A stretch of DNA of 17,621 nucleotides from positions 1 through 17,621 of the forward strand of contig DATGLW010000077.1 of the NCBI GenBank assembly GCA_035293965.1. Direction: 5' to 3'. Position 1 is the first letter of the stretch. The number at the start of each line of letters is the position of its first letter. Of the stretch, positions 1-7,834 are shown piece by piece. A model generated the notes under the pieces. That model was not told the origin of the DNA, searched no databases, and saw only the letters and a program-made list of their open reading frames with translations. Origin of the DNA: DATGLW01 sp035293965. Its GTDB lineage: Bacteria; Actinomycetota; Acidimicrobiia; Acidimicrobiales; RAAP-2. The translations under genes and the position numbers were made by a program.

Positions 1-1130
1 TGACGGCCCTGCTGGTCGTGCTGTCGGCGCGGACCCTCGCCGCTGGCACCTTCGGGCACGTCCTCCCGCTCGCCCCGACCCTGGCAGCCTTCGCACTGGC
101 GGCGGCGGTCCTGCCCGCCGTGCGGGCGCTCTCCCTCGCCGTGCACGCTCGGACCGGCACCCAGACGGCCAAGGTCGTGATCGTGGGCACGGGCACGATC
201 GCCGCCGACGTGGCGAACCGCCTCGCCCGGACGAGCCACATCGAGCTCGTGGGCTACGTCGACGACGACCCGGTGGAGGACCAGCCGGTGATCGGCGACC
301 TGGCGGCGCTCCCCTCGCTGTGCGAGCGGGAGGGGATCGACCGGGTGGTGGTCGCCTTCTCTCGCAACCACCCCCGCCGGACGGCCGAGGTGCTGCGGGC
401 GCTGGCGGGAAGGGTGACCATCGACGTCGTCCCGCGCTACTTCGAGTTGACGGGGTGGGAGGCTGTGGTCGACGACTTGAGCGGCCTGACCATGATCTGC
501 CTGGGGCGCAAGCCGAGCCGCTTCGGTCTCGCCGCCAAGCGGGGCCTCGACGTGCTCGTGGCGGCGCTCGGGATCGTCGCCCTCGCCCCCTTGCTGGCCG
601 CCGTCGCGGTAGCGGTCAAGGTCAGCTCGCCGGGGCCGGTCCTGTTCCGGCAGCTCCGGCTCGGGCGCCACGGCCGCCCGTTCCTCATTCTCAAGTTCCG
701 CACCATGCACCCGGCCACGCCTGCGGAGGCGCGACAGCGGACCGGGCGGGCCGGCACGGACCTGCTCTTCGACGCGGCCAAGGACGACCACCGGGTGACG
801 GCCCTGGGCCGGGTGCTGCGGCGCTTCGGCATCGACGAGGCTCCGCAGCTGTTCAACGTCTTGAAGGGCGAGATGTCGCTCGTGGGGCCGCGACCCTTCG
901 TGCCCGAGGAGTGTGCCGATCTGCCGGCCTGGGCGCGGCGGCGCTTCGAGTTCCGCCCCGGCCTCACCGGCATGTGGCAGGTCTGCGGCCAGCACGACCT
1001 GCGCCTCGACGAGCTGTGCCGGCTCGACTCCCAGTACGTGAGCACCTGGACCCTCGTGGCCGACTTCCGGATCCTCGCGCGCACCCCTGGGCGCCTCCTC
1101 AGGGGCGGCACCCTACAGGTCCGCCGCTGA
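1..1130 (+). CDS. Polyprenyl-phosphate sugar-1-phosphate transferase (exopolysaccharide initiation), 5' end outside window
   Basis: Membrane enzyme that moves a sugar-1-phosphate from a nucleotide sugar to a polyprenyl phosphate, the first step of exopolysaccharide or glycan assembly. The frame is open to the left edge (from base 3), so the true start and probably several N-terminal membrane helices lie outside. Counting from the GTG at 18: a hydrophobic stretch at about 11-38, a Rossmann-like nucleotide-fold segment beginning KVVIVGTGTIA (about 52-62), then the bacterial sugar transferase domain from about residue 174. That domain has KRGLDVLVAALG, a membrane segment, SPGPVLFRQLRLGRHGRPF, LKFRTM, FGIDEAPQLFNVLKGEMSLV followed by GPRP, and RPGLTGMWQVCGQ. 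The IDEAPQL acidic pair and GPRP are hallmarks of the WbaP/ExoY/EpsL-type catalytic core (Pfam Bac_transf). The C-terminus is complete. The sugar specificity is not visible. Confidence 0.93.
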   Translation, partial: TALLVVLSARTLAAGTFGHVLPLAPTLAAFALAAAVLPAVRALSLAVHARTGTQTAKVVIVGTGTIAADVANRLARTSHIELVGYVDDDPVEDQPVIGDLAALPSLCEREGIDRVVVAFSRNHPRRTAEVLRALAGRVTIDVVPRYFELTGWEAVVDDLSGLTMICLGRKPSRFGLAAKRGLDVLVAALGIVALAPLLAAVAVAVKVSSPGPVLFRQLRLGRHGRPFLILKFRTMHPATPAEARQRTGRAGTDLLFDAAKDDHRVTALGRVLRRFGIDEAPQLFNVLKGEMSLVGPRPFVPEECADLPAWARRRFEFRPGLTGMWQVCGQHDLRLDELCRLDSQYVSTWTLVADFRILARTPGRLLRGGTLQVRR

Positions 1131-1163
1131 TCCCGCCCTCCGCCACGCACGCTGACAGAGGCC

Positions 1164-1235
1164 GGCCTGCATCGCGGGGGGCTTGGCCTGCATCGCGGGG
1201 GCCGGCCTGCATCGCGGGGGCCGGCCTGCATCGGG
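1164..1235. repeat. Short tandem repeat, four copies of a 19-21 bp unit
   Basis: The core GGCCTGCATCGCGGGGG occurs at 1164, 1185 and 1204, with a fourth, truncated copy (GGCCTGCATCGGG) at 1223. Spacings are 21, 19 and 19 bp. It fills most of the gap between the convergent sugar transferase and SARP genes. It could be a replication-slippage array or part of a bidirectional transcription end; no function is known to me. Confidence 0.85.
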
Positions 1236-1237
1236 TG

Positions 1238-1252
1238 GCCGCCGCGGGCGGC
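1238..1252. terminator. GC-rich hairpin between convergent genes, weak terminator candidate
   Basis: GCCGCC, a GCG loop, then GGCGGC: a 6-bp perfect stem just beyond the stop codon of the minus-strand regulator. There is no T-run on either strand, so intrinsic termination is only a possibility. Confidence 0.25.
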
Positions 1253-1257
1253 GGCTG

Positions 1258-4200
1258 TCAGGTCAGCCCGAGCGAGTTGCGAACCTTTGCCAGCGAGGGC
1301 GACGAGGCGACCCCGAGCTCGGCCAGCATGCGCTCGGCCCGGCCGAGGATCGACAGCGCCCGGCGCCGGTTGCCGGCCCGCGCGTGCAGCTCGGCGGCCT
1401 GCAGGTAGTAGTGCTCGTCGTAGGGGTCGGCGTCGATCAGGCGATCGAGGATCACGAGTGCGTCGTGGCGCCGGTCGTCGCGGATGGCCTCGGCCAGCAG
1501 CAGGTCCAGCAGCTGCAGGTGCAGCCGGTTCAGGGATTCCCGGGGACCTGCCGCCCAGTCCGCGTAGCGGTCGCCGGGCAGCAGCTCGCCGCGGTAGACC
1601 TCGAGCGCCTGACGCGCCAGCGACGCGACCTCGTCCGCGGGCGTGTGCCGGTCGAGGGCCCGCGTCGCAAGGGATCGGAACTGCGGCACGTCGCTGATCG
1701 CCTCGGGGGCCAGGCGGATGAAGTTGCCCTCCCGCTGGAGGAGGTCGCCGCAGGCGGCCCGCACCCGCCACAGCACGTTGCGGAGCCGGCGAGTGCCCAC
1801 CCCGGGCTCGGCCTCCGCCCAGAGGATCTCGACGAGCTCCTCGACGGGGATGCGCTCCCGGAGCGCCACGATCTTGACTGCCTGGGCTGCCAGGCTGAGG
1901 GGGAGGGAGACCTCCCGGCCGAGCCGGCGCACCGAGAAGGAGCCGAGCAGGCGCACCTGCCAGGGCGGCGGCGCCTCAGGGGTCGGCTCGCCGGCAGCTG
2001 GTCCACGGCCGGGGCCAGCCCGACCGAAGGCCAGCGGCGCTTCGGGCGCGTCAGCCTGGCCGACAAAGGCAGCCTGACCGGCGGAGACCCGCGGCGCCCC
2101 GGACGCGGGTTCCGGTCCGGTTCGCTCGCCGGCGGCGGCCCGCACGTCGGGCGCCGGAGCTGGGTACGGCACCGGCGCCGCTGTCTCGGCCACGGGCAGC
2201 GCGCGGGCCAACTCGTGCTCGACCAGCGAGACCCAGCCGAACGCGTGCACCCTGCGGAGGCGGTCGAGTGACGCCTCGAGCAGCTGACGGCCCTCATCGG
2301 CCCGGCCGGCTGCTGCCAGCCGCACACCCCAGGCGAGCTCGATCCGGCCTTCGACCACGGGCATGCCTCGCGCAGCGTGCAAACCCTCGCGGAAGTGGTC
2401 GGCAGCATCGTCGAGCGCCTCGGCGCACAGGCCCTGGACCCATCCCATCCATGCCGGGGGGACCGCGCCGGCATCCGACGCGCGGTCCACGATCTCGACC
2501 AGCCCGCCGGTGTCAACTGCGAGGCGGCCGAGCAGTGACACTTCGGCGGCGGTCGGAGCGACGAGCGCCCGCGCGGCCAGGGAGGGGCCCGGGCCGCCTG
2601 CCCCCGCCAGCTCCTCGCGGGTCGCAGCGAGCCAGGCTGCCGCGGCAGCGCTCCTCCCGCGCTGCACTTCGAGCGCGGCAAGGGAGACCAGCGCCTCGAG
2701 CCGGGGCGCCGAACCGGTGTCCGAGGCGACGGCGAACAGCCGAGACGCCAGCTCGAACGCCTCGTCTGCGTCGCCCCGCGCGACGAGCACGTCGACCAGC
2801 ACCGCCAGGGCGCGGGAGGCCAGGACGCTGTCGCCGTGAGCCGACGCCCCGGCCAGCGCGGTCCTCGCCGACGCCAACGCCTCTTCGAGGCGGCCGCCGG
2901 CATGCGCGACGAGGGCCTGGAGGAGCGTGGGCACCACGCCGAGGGGCCGATCGCCGGCTCGCGCCGCGCACCTGGCGATCCAGCGTCCCCAGCGCGCCGC
3001 ATGGTCGTGCTGGCCCTGACGGGCGAGGCAGCTGCCGATGACGAACGCGAGATGGGGCGTGGCCGCAAAGCGCGGCGTCTGGCCGGCCAGCTGGGACGTC
3101 ACGGCCTCGAGCGCCGGGCCCGTCTCTGCCAAAGGAGCGCCCTCGACGGCTGCCGTGACGCCAAGCGTGGCCTGCGCCAATGCCTCGGCGTGACTGCTCA
3201 CCCCACGCGCCAGTCCCACGGCACGCCGGACGAGCTCGCCCGTGTCGAGGTACCCGCCATGGAGCAGCCGGCATGCTGCGGCGTCGAGGAGCATGGGCAC
3301 GGCCCGGTTCGGCGCGTCACGCTCGGAGAGGACCGCTGCGTCGACCATCTCGGCCGCCACCGTGTCGGCGACGGACCGGCGGAGCCGGACCTGGGCCCGA
3401 CGGTAGAGCGCTTCGGCGCGGATCGCATCCGAGGGGTGCTGCTCGAGGGCGCGCTCCACGCACAGCTCGGACCGGCTCGACTGGCCGGCCGTCGCCCACA
3501 AGGATGCCGCCTGCACGAGATGATGCGCCACCTCGTCGTGCGATGCCGCAAAGTCCGATGCCAGCTCCTGGTGGCGTGCAGCGGCCTCGGGGTCCCCCCG
3601 ATCGAGCGCAACCTGTGCCGCCTGCGCGTACAGCCGCGTGACGGCGCCGTCAGGGCGGGCAGCGATCTGAGCAGCGTGGAACGCACTGCGTTCCACGTAG
3701 CCACCAGCGGAGAACGCGCGGGTCAGCGCGCCGTGCACGCGCGCCCGCAGGTCCTCAGGTGCTGACCAGAAGGCCGCCGCTCGCACCAGCGGGTGCGCGA
3801 AGTCGAGGCGGTTCCCCCGGATGGCCACGATCCCTGCCCCTTCAGCGGGGGCCAGGTCGTCGATGTTCGATCCGATCTCGTGGAGCACGAGCCGGAGCAC
3901 GCCGAGCGGGACGCGCGCCGCCGCTGCCGCCGCGAGTGCCTGGCGAGCCGTGTCTCGCAGCTGGATGACCCGCGCCCCGAAGGCCCGTGACGTGGCCTCG
4001 CACGTCCGGATCGGCTCGGGGAGCGGTCGCCATCCCTCGAGCTGCTCGGCGTCGAGGGCACCACAGACCTCGAGCAGGACACCGGGGTTGCCCCTCGTGG
4101 ACTCGACCAGCGCCGACAGCACCGGCGGCGACGGTGCCCGAACGTGCTGCTGGGTGAGGAGGGCTCGAGCTTGGTCCAGCGTGAGGCCCTCGAGGTGGTG

Positions 4201-4785
4201 CTCGGGGACCCGCAGGACGTCGAGTTCGAAGGGGTCGACGTGGGGAACGTCTCGCCAGGCGAGGACGAGCGCCAGCGGCACGTGCACGAGGTCCAAGACG
4301 GCCTCGGCCAACGCAGCGGAGAACCGCTCGGGCAGGAGGTGGCAGTCGTCGATCGTCACGAGCAATGGCCCGGTCCCGTTGCCCTGCAGCTCGGTCAGCA
4401 CGTCGGCGGCGCGGGCGGCAGCCTGGCGATCTGGGTCACGGAGGAGAGACACGACCTGCTCGGGCCACTCGCGCGGCGCGGCGCTGCCCCCGGCCATCGC
4501 GGCGGCACGCAGCTGCACGACCGAGAAGTCGGTGGCCCGCGCCACGGCAGCCTCGATCAGGGCGCTCTTGCCGACTCCCGGCTCGCCGCGCAGGGCCACG
4601 ACGTTGGCGCTGCCACGGCGCGCCGCCCACAGGATGTGCTCGAGATGGGCGAGCTCCCGGCCTCGCGCGACGAGGCCCCCGTCACCGGCCGTGCGTGGCA
4701 CGTCGTCCACCGGCCGGCTGCCGTCGTAGTGGGTGGCCGAGAGGTCGTGCTCCGCCTGGGACCCGTCCACGGTCAGGGTCTGCAC
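1258..4785 (-). CDS. Large SARP/BTAD transcriptional regulator with N-terminal STAND-type ATPase
   Basis: Predicted cytoplasmic, ATP-dependent transcription activator of 1175 aa. Seen: LVARGRELAHL followed by Walker A GEPGVGKS (about 67-74) and Walker B LLVTIDD (about 141-147). A long alanine-rich helical repeat region (TPR-like) follows, then a proline/alanine-rich linker (about 865-941). The C-terminus has an OmpR/SARP winged helix starting WQVRLLGSFSVRRLG (about 942-1030) and a BTAD domain to the end (EVYRGELLPGDRYADW, then helical repeats). AfsR-type SARPs usually carry the DNA-binding and BTAD domains first, so the order here is reversed. The reading frame is open back to 5130 across the antisense of the tRNA gene. 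GTG at 4785 was chosen because third positions become almost uniformly G/C exactly from there; GTG at 4869 (preceded by GGCGGAG) and GTG at 4770 are alternatives. Its targets and inducer are unknown. Confidence 0.88.
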   Translation of the reverse strand: MQTLTVDGSQAEHDLSATHYDGSRPVDDVPRTAGDGGLVARGRELAHLEHILWAARRGSANVVALRGEPGVGKSALIEAAVARATDFSVVQLRAAAMAGGSAAPREWPEQVVSLLRDPDRQAAARAADVLTELQGNGTGPLLVTIDDCHLLPERFSAALAEAVLDLVHVPLALVLAWRDVPHVDPFELDVLRVPEHHLEGLTLDQARALLTQQHVRAPSPPVLSALVESTRGNPGVLLEVCGALDAEQLEGWRPLPEPIRTCEATSRAFGARVIQLRDTARQALAAAAAARVPLGVLRLVLHEIGSNIDDLAPAEGAGIVAIRGNRLDFAHPLVRAAAFWSAPEDLRARVHGALTRAFSAGGYVERSAFHAAQIAARPDGAVTRLYAQAAQVALDRGDPEAAARHQELASDFAASHDEVAHHLVQAASLWATAGQSSRSELCVERALEQHPSDAIRAEALYRRAQVRLRRSVADTVAAEMVDAAVLSERDAPNRAVPMLLDAAACRLLHGGYLDTGELVRRAVGLARGVSSHAEALAQATLGVTAAVEGAPLAETGPALEAVTSQLAGQTPRFAATPHLAFVIGSCLARQGQHDHAARWGRWIARCAARAGDRPLGVVPTLLQALVAHAGGRLEEALASARTALAGASAHGDSVLASRALAVLVDVLVARGDADEAFELASRLFAVASDTGSAPRLEALVSLAALEVQRGRSAAAAAWLAATREELAGAGGPGPSLAARALVAPTAAEVSLLGRLAVDTGGLVEIVDRASDAGAVPPAWMGWVQGLCAEALDDAADHFREGLHAARGMPVVEGRIELAWGVRLAAAGRADEGRQLLEASLDRLRRVHAFGWVSLVEHELARALPVAETAAPVPYPAPAPDVRAAAGERTGPEPASGAPRVSAGQAAFVGQADAPEAPLAFGRAGPGRGPAAGEPTPEAPPPWQVRLLGSFSVRRLGREVSLPLSLAAQAVKIVALRERIPVEELVEILWAEAEPGVGTRRLRNVLWRVRAACGDLLQREGNFIRLAPEAISDVPQFRSLATRALDRHTPADEVASLARQALEVYRGELLPGDRYADWAAGPRESLNRLHLQLLDLLLAEAIRDDRRHDALVILDRLIDADPYDEHYYLQAAELHARAGNRRRALSILGRAERMLAELGVASSPSLAKVRNSLGLT

Positions 4786-4931
4786 CGCTGCCGCCCCGGG
4801 GCTGGGGATACGTGCCCCACGGCAACGAGCCGCAGCACGTAGCGCCCTCGGCGCGTGCCCGCCACGCACGTCGCATGCTCCGCCATCTTCCGCCTCTTTC
4901 GACCCCAGGCCCGCCGCCCGGGTGACCTTGT

Positions 4932-4960
4932 ATGATAACCCAGGTCGTCGCCGGTTTCCA
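4932..4960 (-). promoter_or_regulatory. Candidate promoter for the SARP regulator
   Basis: On the minus strand TGGAAA (4955-4960), a 17-bp spacer, then TATCAT (4932-4937). This matches the housekeeping consensus at 4 of 6 in the -35 and 5 of 6 in the -10. The site lies in an A/T-richer patch of the 270-bp gap between the tRNA and the regulator and would give a leader of about 140 nt to the chosen start. Prediction only. Confidence 0.35.
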
Positions 4961-4997
4961 CCGGCACGCGGTGCCCGGGCGGGTTCGATGCAGCGCC

Positions 4998-5007
4998 GAG
5001 TACACTT
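4998..5007 (+). promoter_or_regulatory. GAGTACACTT, -10-like element upstream of tRNA-Ile
   Basis: TACACT at 5001-5006 fits the actinobacterial TANNNT -10 pattern and lies 50 bp before the tRNA. The same ten bases recur at 13293 before the GntR gene. No convincing -35 hexamer is present. Confidence 0.3.
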
Positions 5008-5055
5008 GCCCGCTCGAGGCGCACTGCAACCAGCTGCAGCCGCGCACCTCTGCCC

Positions 5056-5129
5056 GGGGCTATAGCTCAGTCGGTTAGAGCGCAGCACTGATAATGCTGA
5101 GGCCGCTGGTTCGATTCCAGCTAGCCCCA
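5056..5129 (+). tRNA. tRNA-Ile (anticodon GAT)
   Basis: The full cloverleaf can be folded by hand. Acceptor GGGGCTA (5056-5062) pairs TAGCCCC (5122-5128) with discriminator A5129. D stem is GCTC/GAGC. Anticodon stem CAGCA/TGCTG carries loop CTGATAA, with anticodon GAT at 5090-5092. T stem is GCTGG/CCAGC with loop TTCGATT. The 3' CCA is not encoded. The gene stands alone and has no tRNA-Ala or rRNA neighbour in view. No duplicate of its 3' end was seen elsewhere in the window, so there is no sign of an integrated element using it as an att site. Confidence 0.97.
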
Positions 5130-5710
5130 CCCTAGATTTCCCAGGTCAGGGGAGTTTCCCCAGCCCCCGCGGGGACCCTCCCGGAGCGCCCATCGCGCGG
5201 CGTCGCGCGGGCGAACACGTGCTCCGCCGCGTCAGCCGCCCTGCGGTGGGCATTGGTGTGATCCCCCCGACGACCTCAGGGGCTGGTCCCGCCGACGATG
5301 GGGGCCAGGAGCGCGTACACGCCGAGCGGCACGACTGTGGCGTCCCCGAGACCGATGATTTGCCCGTTGCGGAGGCACAGCGTGCGCCGGGCGCCTGTGC
5401 ATGCTCAGCGGATCCCGCCCGAGTGACCACAGACTTCCAAGTCGGAGCAGGAAAGAGGGAGTTCCACGCGAGCGTTCGCCGACTGCCTCGTGATCCCCAC
5501 CAGGTCTGCCGTGCTGCCTCGGACGCAGTCTCTGGAAACCTGGATAGCGCCACTCGTAAGGCGCCCGTCCGAGGCATCGCACCGGCAACACCGGAGCGGG
5601 TCCTGAAATTCCCCTGCACGGTGGCAGGTCCGTCGTGCGACGATCCTTCCATGGCCCTCGGCGGCCAGCTCGGCGGGCAGCCCTGCCCGCCGGCAGGTAC
5701 GGTCCACGCC
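5130..5710. other. Non-coding stretch between tRNA-Ile and the small conserved protein
   Basis: No frame here shows family-like sequence or the strong G/C third-position bias of the neighbours. Two short dyads follow the tRNA: GGGGA-GTT-TCCCC (5149-5161) and CCCCGCGGGG (5165-5174). Neither has a T-run. Long open frames on both strands are typical of high-GC DNA and are not supported as genes. Confidence 0.6.
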
Positions 5711-6298
5711 GTGTTCGTCTCCGACCTGCGCCACTTCGTCGACATGCCCGACGATGCCCCTGGTCCCGCCAAGCGGATCGCGCATCAGCTGGCCTCCCTC
5801 GTCAGGGCCGCCACGGCGGGCCCGGCTTCCGATGCCTGGGTGACCGCCATCCCGTGTCGGCGCCGGCCCGGGCGGCGTCCTTGCCCCGGCCACATCGCGG
5901 TGCGCCGTGACGACACCGATGGCGAGATCTGGTGGCGATGCGTCTCCTGTGGGGACGACGGCGTCATCCGCGGCTGGGAGGAGACCTGGTGCGACCTCAG
6001 GAGGCGCCGACCGGCCGCGCTGCCTGAGCTGCATCCGGTGCGGGTCGACGAGCAGGTCGCCTCCACCCTCCGGGACGTGCTGATCCTGGACAGCGACTTG
6101 GAGCGCCTGGTCTACCGGGCTCGGGGAACAGAGGAAGGGATCGAGCTGCTGGCATCGGCCGACGAGCTCGACGAGCTGGTCGGCTTCGTGGCGGCAGAGG
6201 CGAACCACGAGCCGAACCGCCTGCGCCAGAAGCGCCTCGACGAGGCGTTCGCCGCCCTCGGCGACGCGCTGCGGGAACTTGACAGAAGGGGTCGATGA
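5711..6298 (+). CDS. Conserved hypothetical protein with paired cysteines (possible zinc ribbon)
   Basis: 195 aa, soluble, function unknown. It starts VFVSDLRHFVDMPDDAPGPA, which I recognise only as the opening of a widespread uncharacterised actinobacterial family. Cysteines C49, C58, C77 and C80 (IPCRRRPGRRPCPG, then WWRCVSCGDDG) form two pairs that could bind one zinc ion. The C-terminal half is charged and helical, with an acidic segment ASADELDELVGFVAAEANHE (149-168). GTG at 5711 is preferred because it coincides with the family-like start; ATG at 5651 in the same frame would add 20 residues that look unrelated. The gene stands alone, converging on the binding-protein gene. Such proteins have been seen near mobile elements in other genomes as far as I recall, but no transposase is present here. 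Confidence 0.75.
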   Translation: MFVSDLRHFVDMPDDAPGPAKRIAHQLASLVRAATAGPASDAWVTAIPCRRRPGRRPCPGHIAVRRDDTDGEIWWRCVSCGDDGVIRGWEETWCDLRRRRPAALPELHPVRVDEQVASTLRDVLILDSDLERLVYRARGTEEGIELLASADELDELVGFVAAEANHEPNRLRQKRLDEAFAALGDALRELDRRGR

Positions 6299-6373
6299 GG
6301 ATCTCTCTGCGCGGGGTCCCGCGTCAGCTTGCCCGCATCGTCGCCAGGCGCCTCGCTCCCTAGGACGGGATCA

Positions 6374-6399
6374 CGGGATCCCGACGGGCTCGCGAGCCC
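6374..6399. terminator. Two adjacent perfect palindromes between convergent genes, possible bidirectional terminator
   Basis: CGGGATCCCG (6374-6383) is followed directly by GGGCTCGCGAGCCC (6386-6399), a 7+7 bp perfect dyad. They lie in the 194-bp gap between the small conserved gene (plus) and the binding-protein gene (minus), where both transcripts must end. No poly-T tract follows. The rest of the gap shows nothing else. Confidence 0.4.
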
Positions 6400-6492
6400 C
6401 GCGAAAGGAGCGGGCGCACCAGCGCAGTCACCGGGGATGCACACACGGTTCGCACGCGACACAGCCGATCCAAAGTGCGATCAGCTGTCACG

Positions 6493-7734
6493 TCACGACA
6501 GCCGAACGAGCCTGCCGCATACCGGCTTGCCCCCGTTGCCATTCACGTAACCGGTCGTCGTGACCCGGACGAAGTAGCCGCACGAGGACTTCGGGAACAT
6601 CTTTGCCGTGCCGAAATGGGCGAAGCTCGTCGGGCTCGGGAGGAGGCCGCCGGCCGTGAACATGCTCACCGTCCGCAGGACCGACATGAAGTGTGCTCGC
6701 GAGAGGTCCGGGCTCGCCTTCTGCAGGCCCACCAGAACCGCCTCTCCGGACGCGTACGCGAAGATCTGGTCGAGCTCGGGAAGGTTCCCACTGAATGGGG
6801 TGTAGCGGTGCAGGGCATTCAGCATTCTCTTCGCCCCGGGGGTGGGTGGCGAGAACGGCACAGTGGCAGTTGAGTACGTGCCCGCCAACGAGCTCATTGC
6901 CGAGGGCTGCGCGAGCACCGTCGGATTGTAGGTGTTGTAGTAGAGCTGCTTTGCCGTGCTGCCTGCGGACTTCAGCGCAGCGGCGATCTCGACGGCCGTC
7001 TCCGTGCTGACCGGGGCGGTGACGCCGTTGCAACCGAGGTGCTTGATCGTGAGAGCGTCAACCGTGGCGTTGAAGGTCGCCAACGGCACGGACTTGTCGA
7101 AGAAGCACTGCCCGATCCCCATCGGCTTGCCAACCGTGAACGTGTCCTGCGCCGCCGTCAATGCAGACGGGATGTCGTACGTGGCCTGCGCCAGTCGCGT
7201 AACCCCGAGCAGCTTCAGGATCTTCGCCGTACCCGTGTAGGTGTAGAAGTGCCCGCCCACCGGACCGCTCACCGGGGGCGTGACGGCGAACATGTTGGAA
7301 TCCTCGGACCACTCGGGACCGTCGATCGGCGGCCCAAAGACGGGCACTCCTTGCTGCTGGAGGAACTTGGCCGCGCCGAAGGCGACGGCGGACTCCTCGA
7401 TGACCGCGAAGACATGGTCGTTGTTGACGAGCACCTCGGCAGCCGTCTGGTTGTCGCTCGGTGAGCTCTGGTCATCCTCGACCTTGAGCTCGAGCCGATG
7501 CCCGTCGATGCCTCCGCGCGCGTTGACGGCGCCGAACACTGCCTCCGGCGCCCACTCCGAGTGGACGCTCTGGCCGGATAGCACGCCTGTCTCCGATGTG
7601 ATGTAGCCGATGACGATCGGAGCCTTCTTGTTGCTCGCAGCCGCCGCGCCCGTCGCACCGACGGCGGAGAGCCCCGCCAGCAGCGCGGCAAGGCAGAGAG
7701 CGCCTCGCCGCGCAGACATGCTCGAACGCACCAT
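6493..7734 (-). CDS. ABC-type branched-chain amino acid/organic acid solute-binding protein (LivJ-like)
   Basis: Extracellular type I periplasmic-binding-fold protein (Peripla_BP_6/LivJ-like), 413 aa, predicted to capture a small organic solute for uptake. The N-terminus is a Sec signal: basic MVRSSMSARR, hydrophobic core, small residues at about 30-34. Then comes the family strand APIVIGYITSETGVLSGQS (38-56) and ARGGIDGHRLELKVEDDQSS (72-91), typical of LivJ relatives. No lipobox cysteine is present. Four mature cysteines (C210, C235, C385, C406) could form two disulfides. The start at 7734 is fixed by GGGAGGT, 5 nt upstream; the frame extends further but without support. It is the last gene of the minus-strand operon, 100 bp after the amidohydrolase. 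No permease or ATPase genes occur in the window, so its transporter must be encoded elsewhere, or the protein may act as a sensor or scavenger. The ligand is unknown. Confidence 0.9.
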   Translation of the reverse strand: MVRSSMSARRGALCLAALLAGLSAVGATGAAAASNKKAPIVIGYITSETGVLSGQSVHSEWAPEAVFGAVNARGGIDGHRLELKVEDDQSSPSDNQTAAEVLVNNDHVFAVIEESAVAFGAAKFLQQQGVPVFGPPIDGPEWSEDSNMFAVTPPVSGPVGGHFYTYTGTAKILKLLGVTRLAQATYDIPSALTAAQDTFTVGKPMGIGQCFFDKSVPLATFNATVDALTIKHLGCNGVTAPVSTETAVEIAAALKSAGSTAKQLYYNTYNPTVLAQPSAMSSLAGTYSTATVPFSPPTPGAKRMLNALHRYTPFSGNLPELDQIFAYASGEAVLVGLQKASPDLSRAHFMSVLRTVSMFTAGGLLPSPTSFAHFGTAKMFPKSSCGYFVRVTTTGYVNGNGGKPVCGRLVRLS

Positions 7735-7739
7735 CCCCC

Positions 7740-7746
7740 ACCTCCC
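7740..7746 (-). promoter_or_regulatory. Shine-Dalgarno site of the solute-binding protein
   Basis: GGGAGGT on the minus strand, 5 nt before the ATG at 7734. It decides the start over the longer open frame and places the signal peptide at the very N-terminus. Confidence 0.8.
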
Positions 7747-7834
7747 ATTGACCTCGTGTCCCACTTGTCGAGCCAATCTCATGACCGCCCTCTCAGCCGC
7801 TCCCGCGAGGCGCGTCGCCGGTGACCCGAGCCGC

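Noticed and set aside
4786..5130. Extension of the SARP regulator frame back to 5130, starting MGLAGIEPAASALSVLRSNR.
   Set aside because: The first residues are the antisense translation of the tRNA-Ile gene, a well-known false start. Third-position G/C bias also appears only from about 4785.
5056..5174. tRNA-Ile as an integration site (att) for a mobile element.
   Set aside because: No integrase gene and no second copy of the tRNA 3' end seen in the window.
5279..5410. Minus-strand reading LRNGQIIGLGDATVVPLGVY, ending near 5280, looked protein-like and could be a gene remnant.
   Set aside because: Only about 43 codons between stops, no start codon with a ribosome site and no family I can recognise. 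Not enough to call a pseudogene.
5219..5650. Long N-terminal extension of the small cysteine protein, and overlapping minus-strand frames.
   Set aside because: Composition is arbitrary (mixed third positions, no motif), and the family-like start is at 5711. The minus-strand frames are open only because stops are rare at this GC content.
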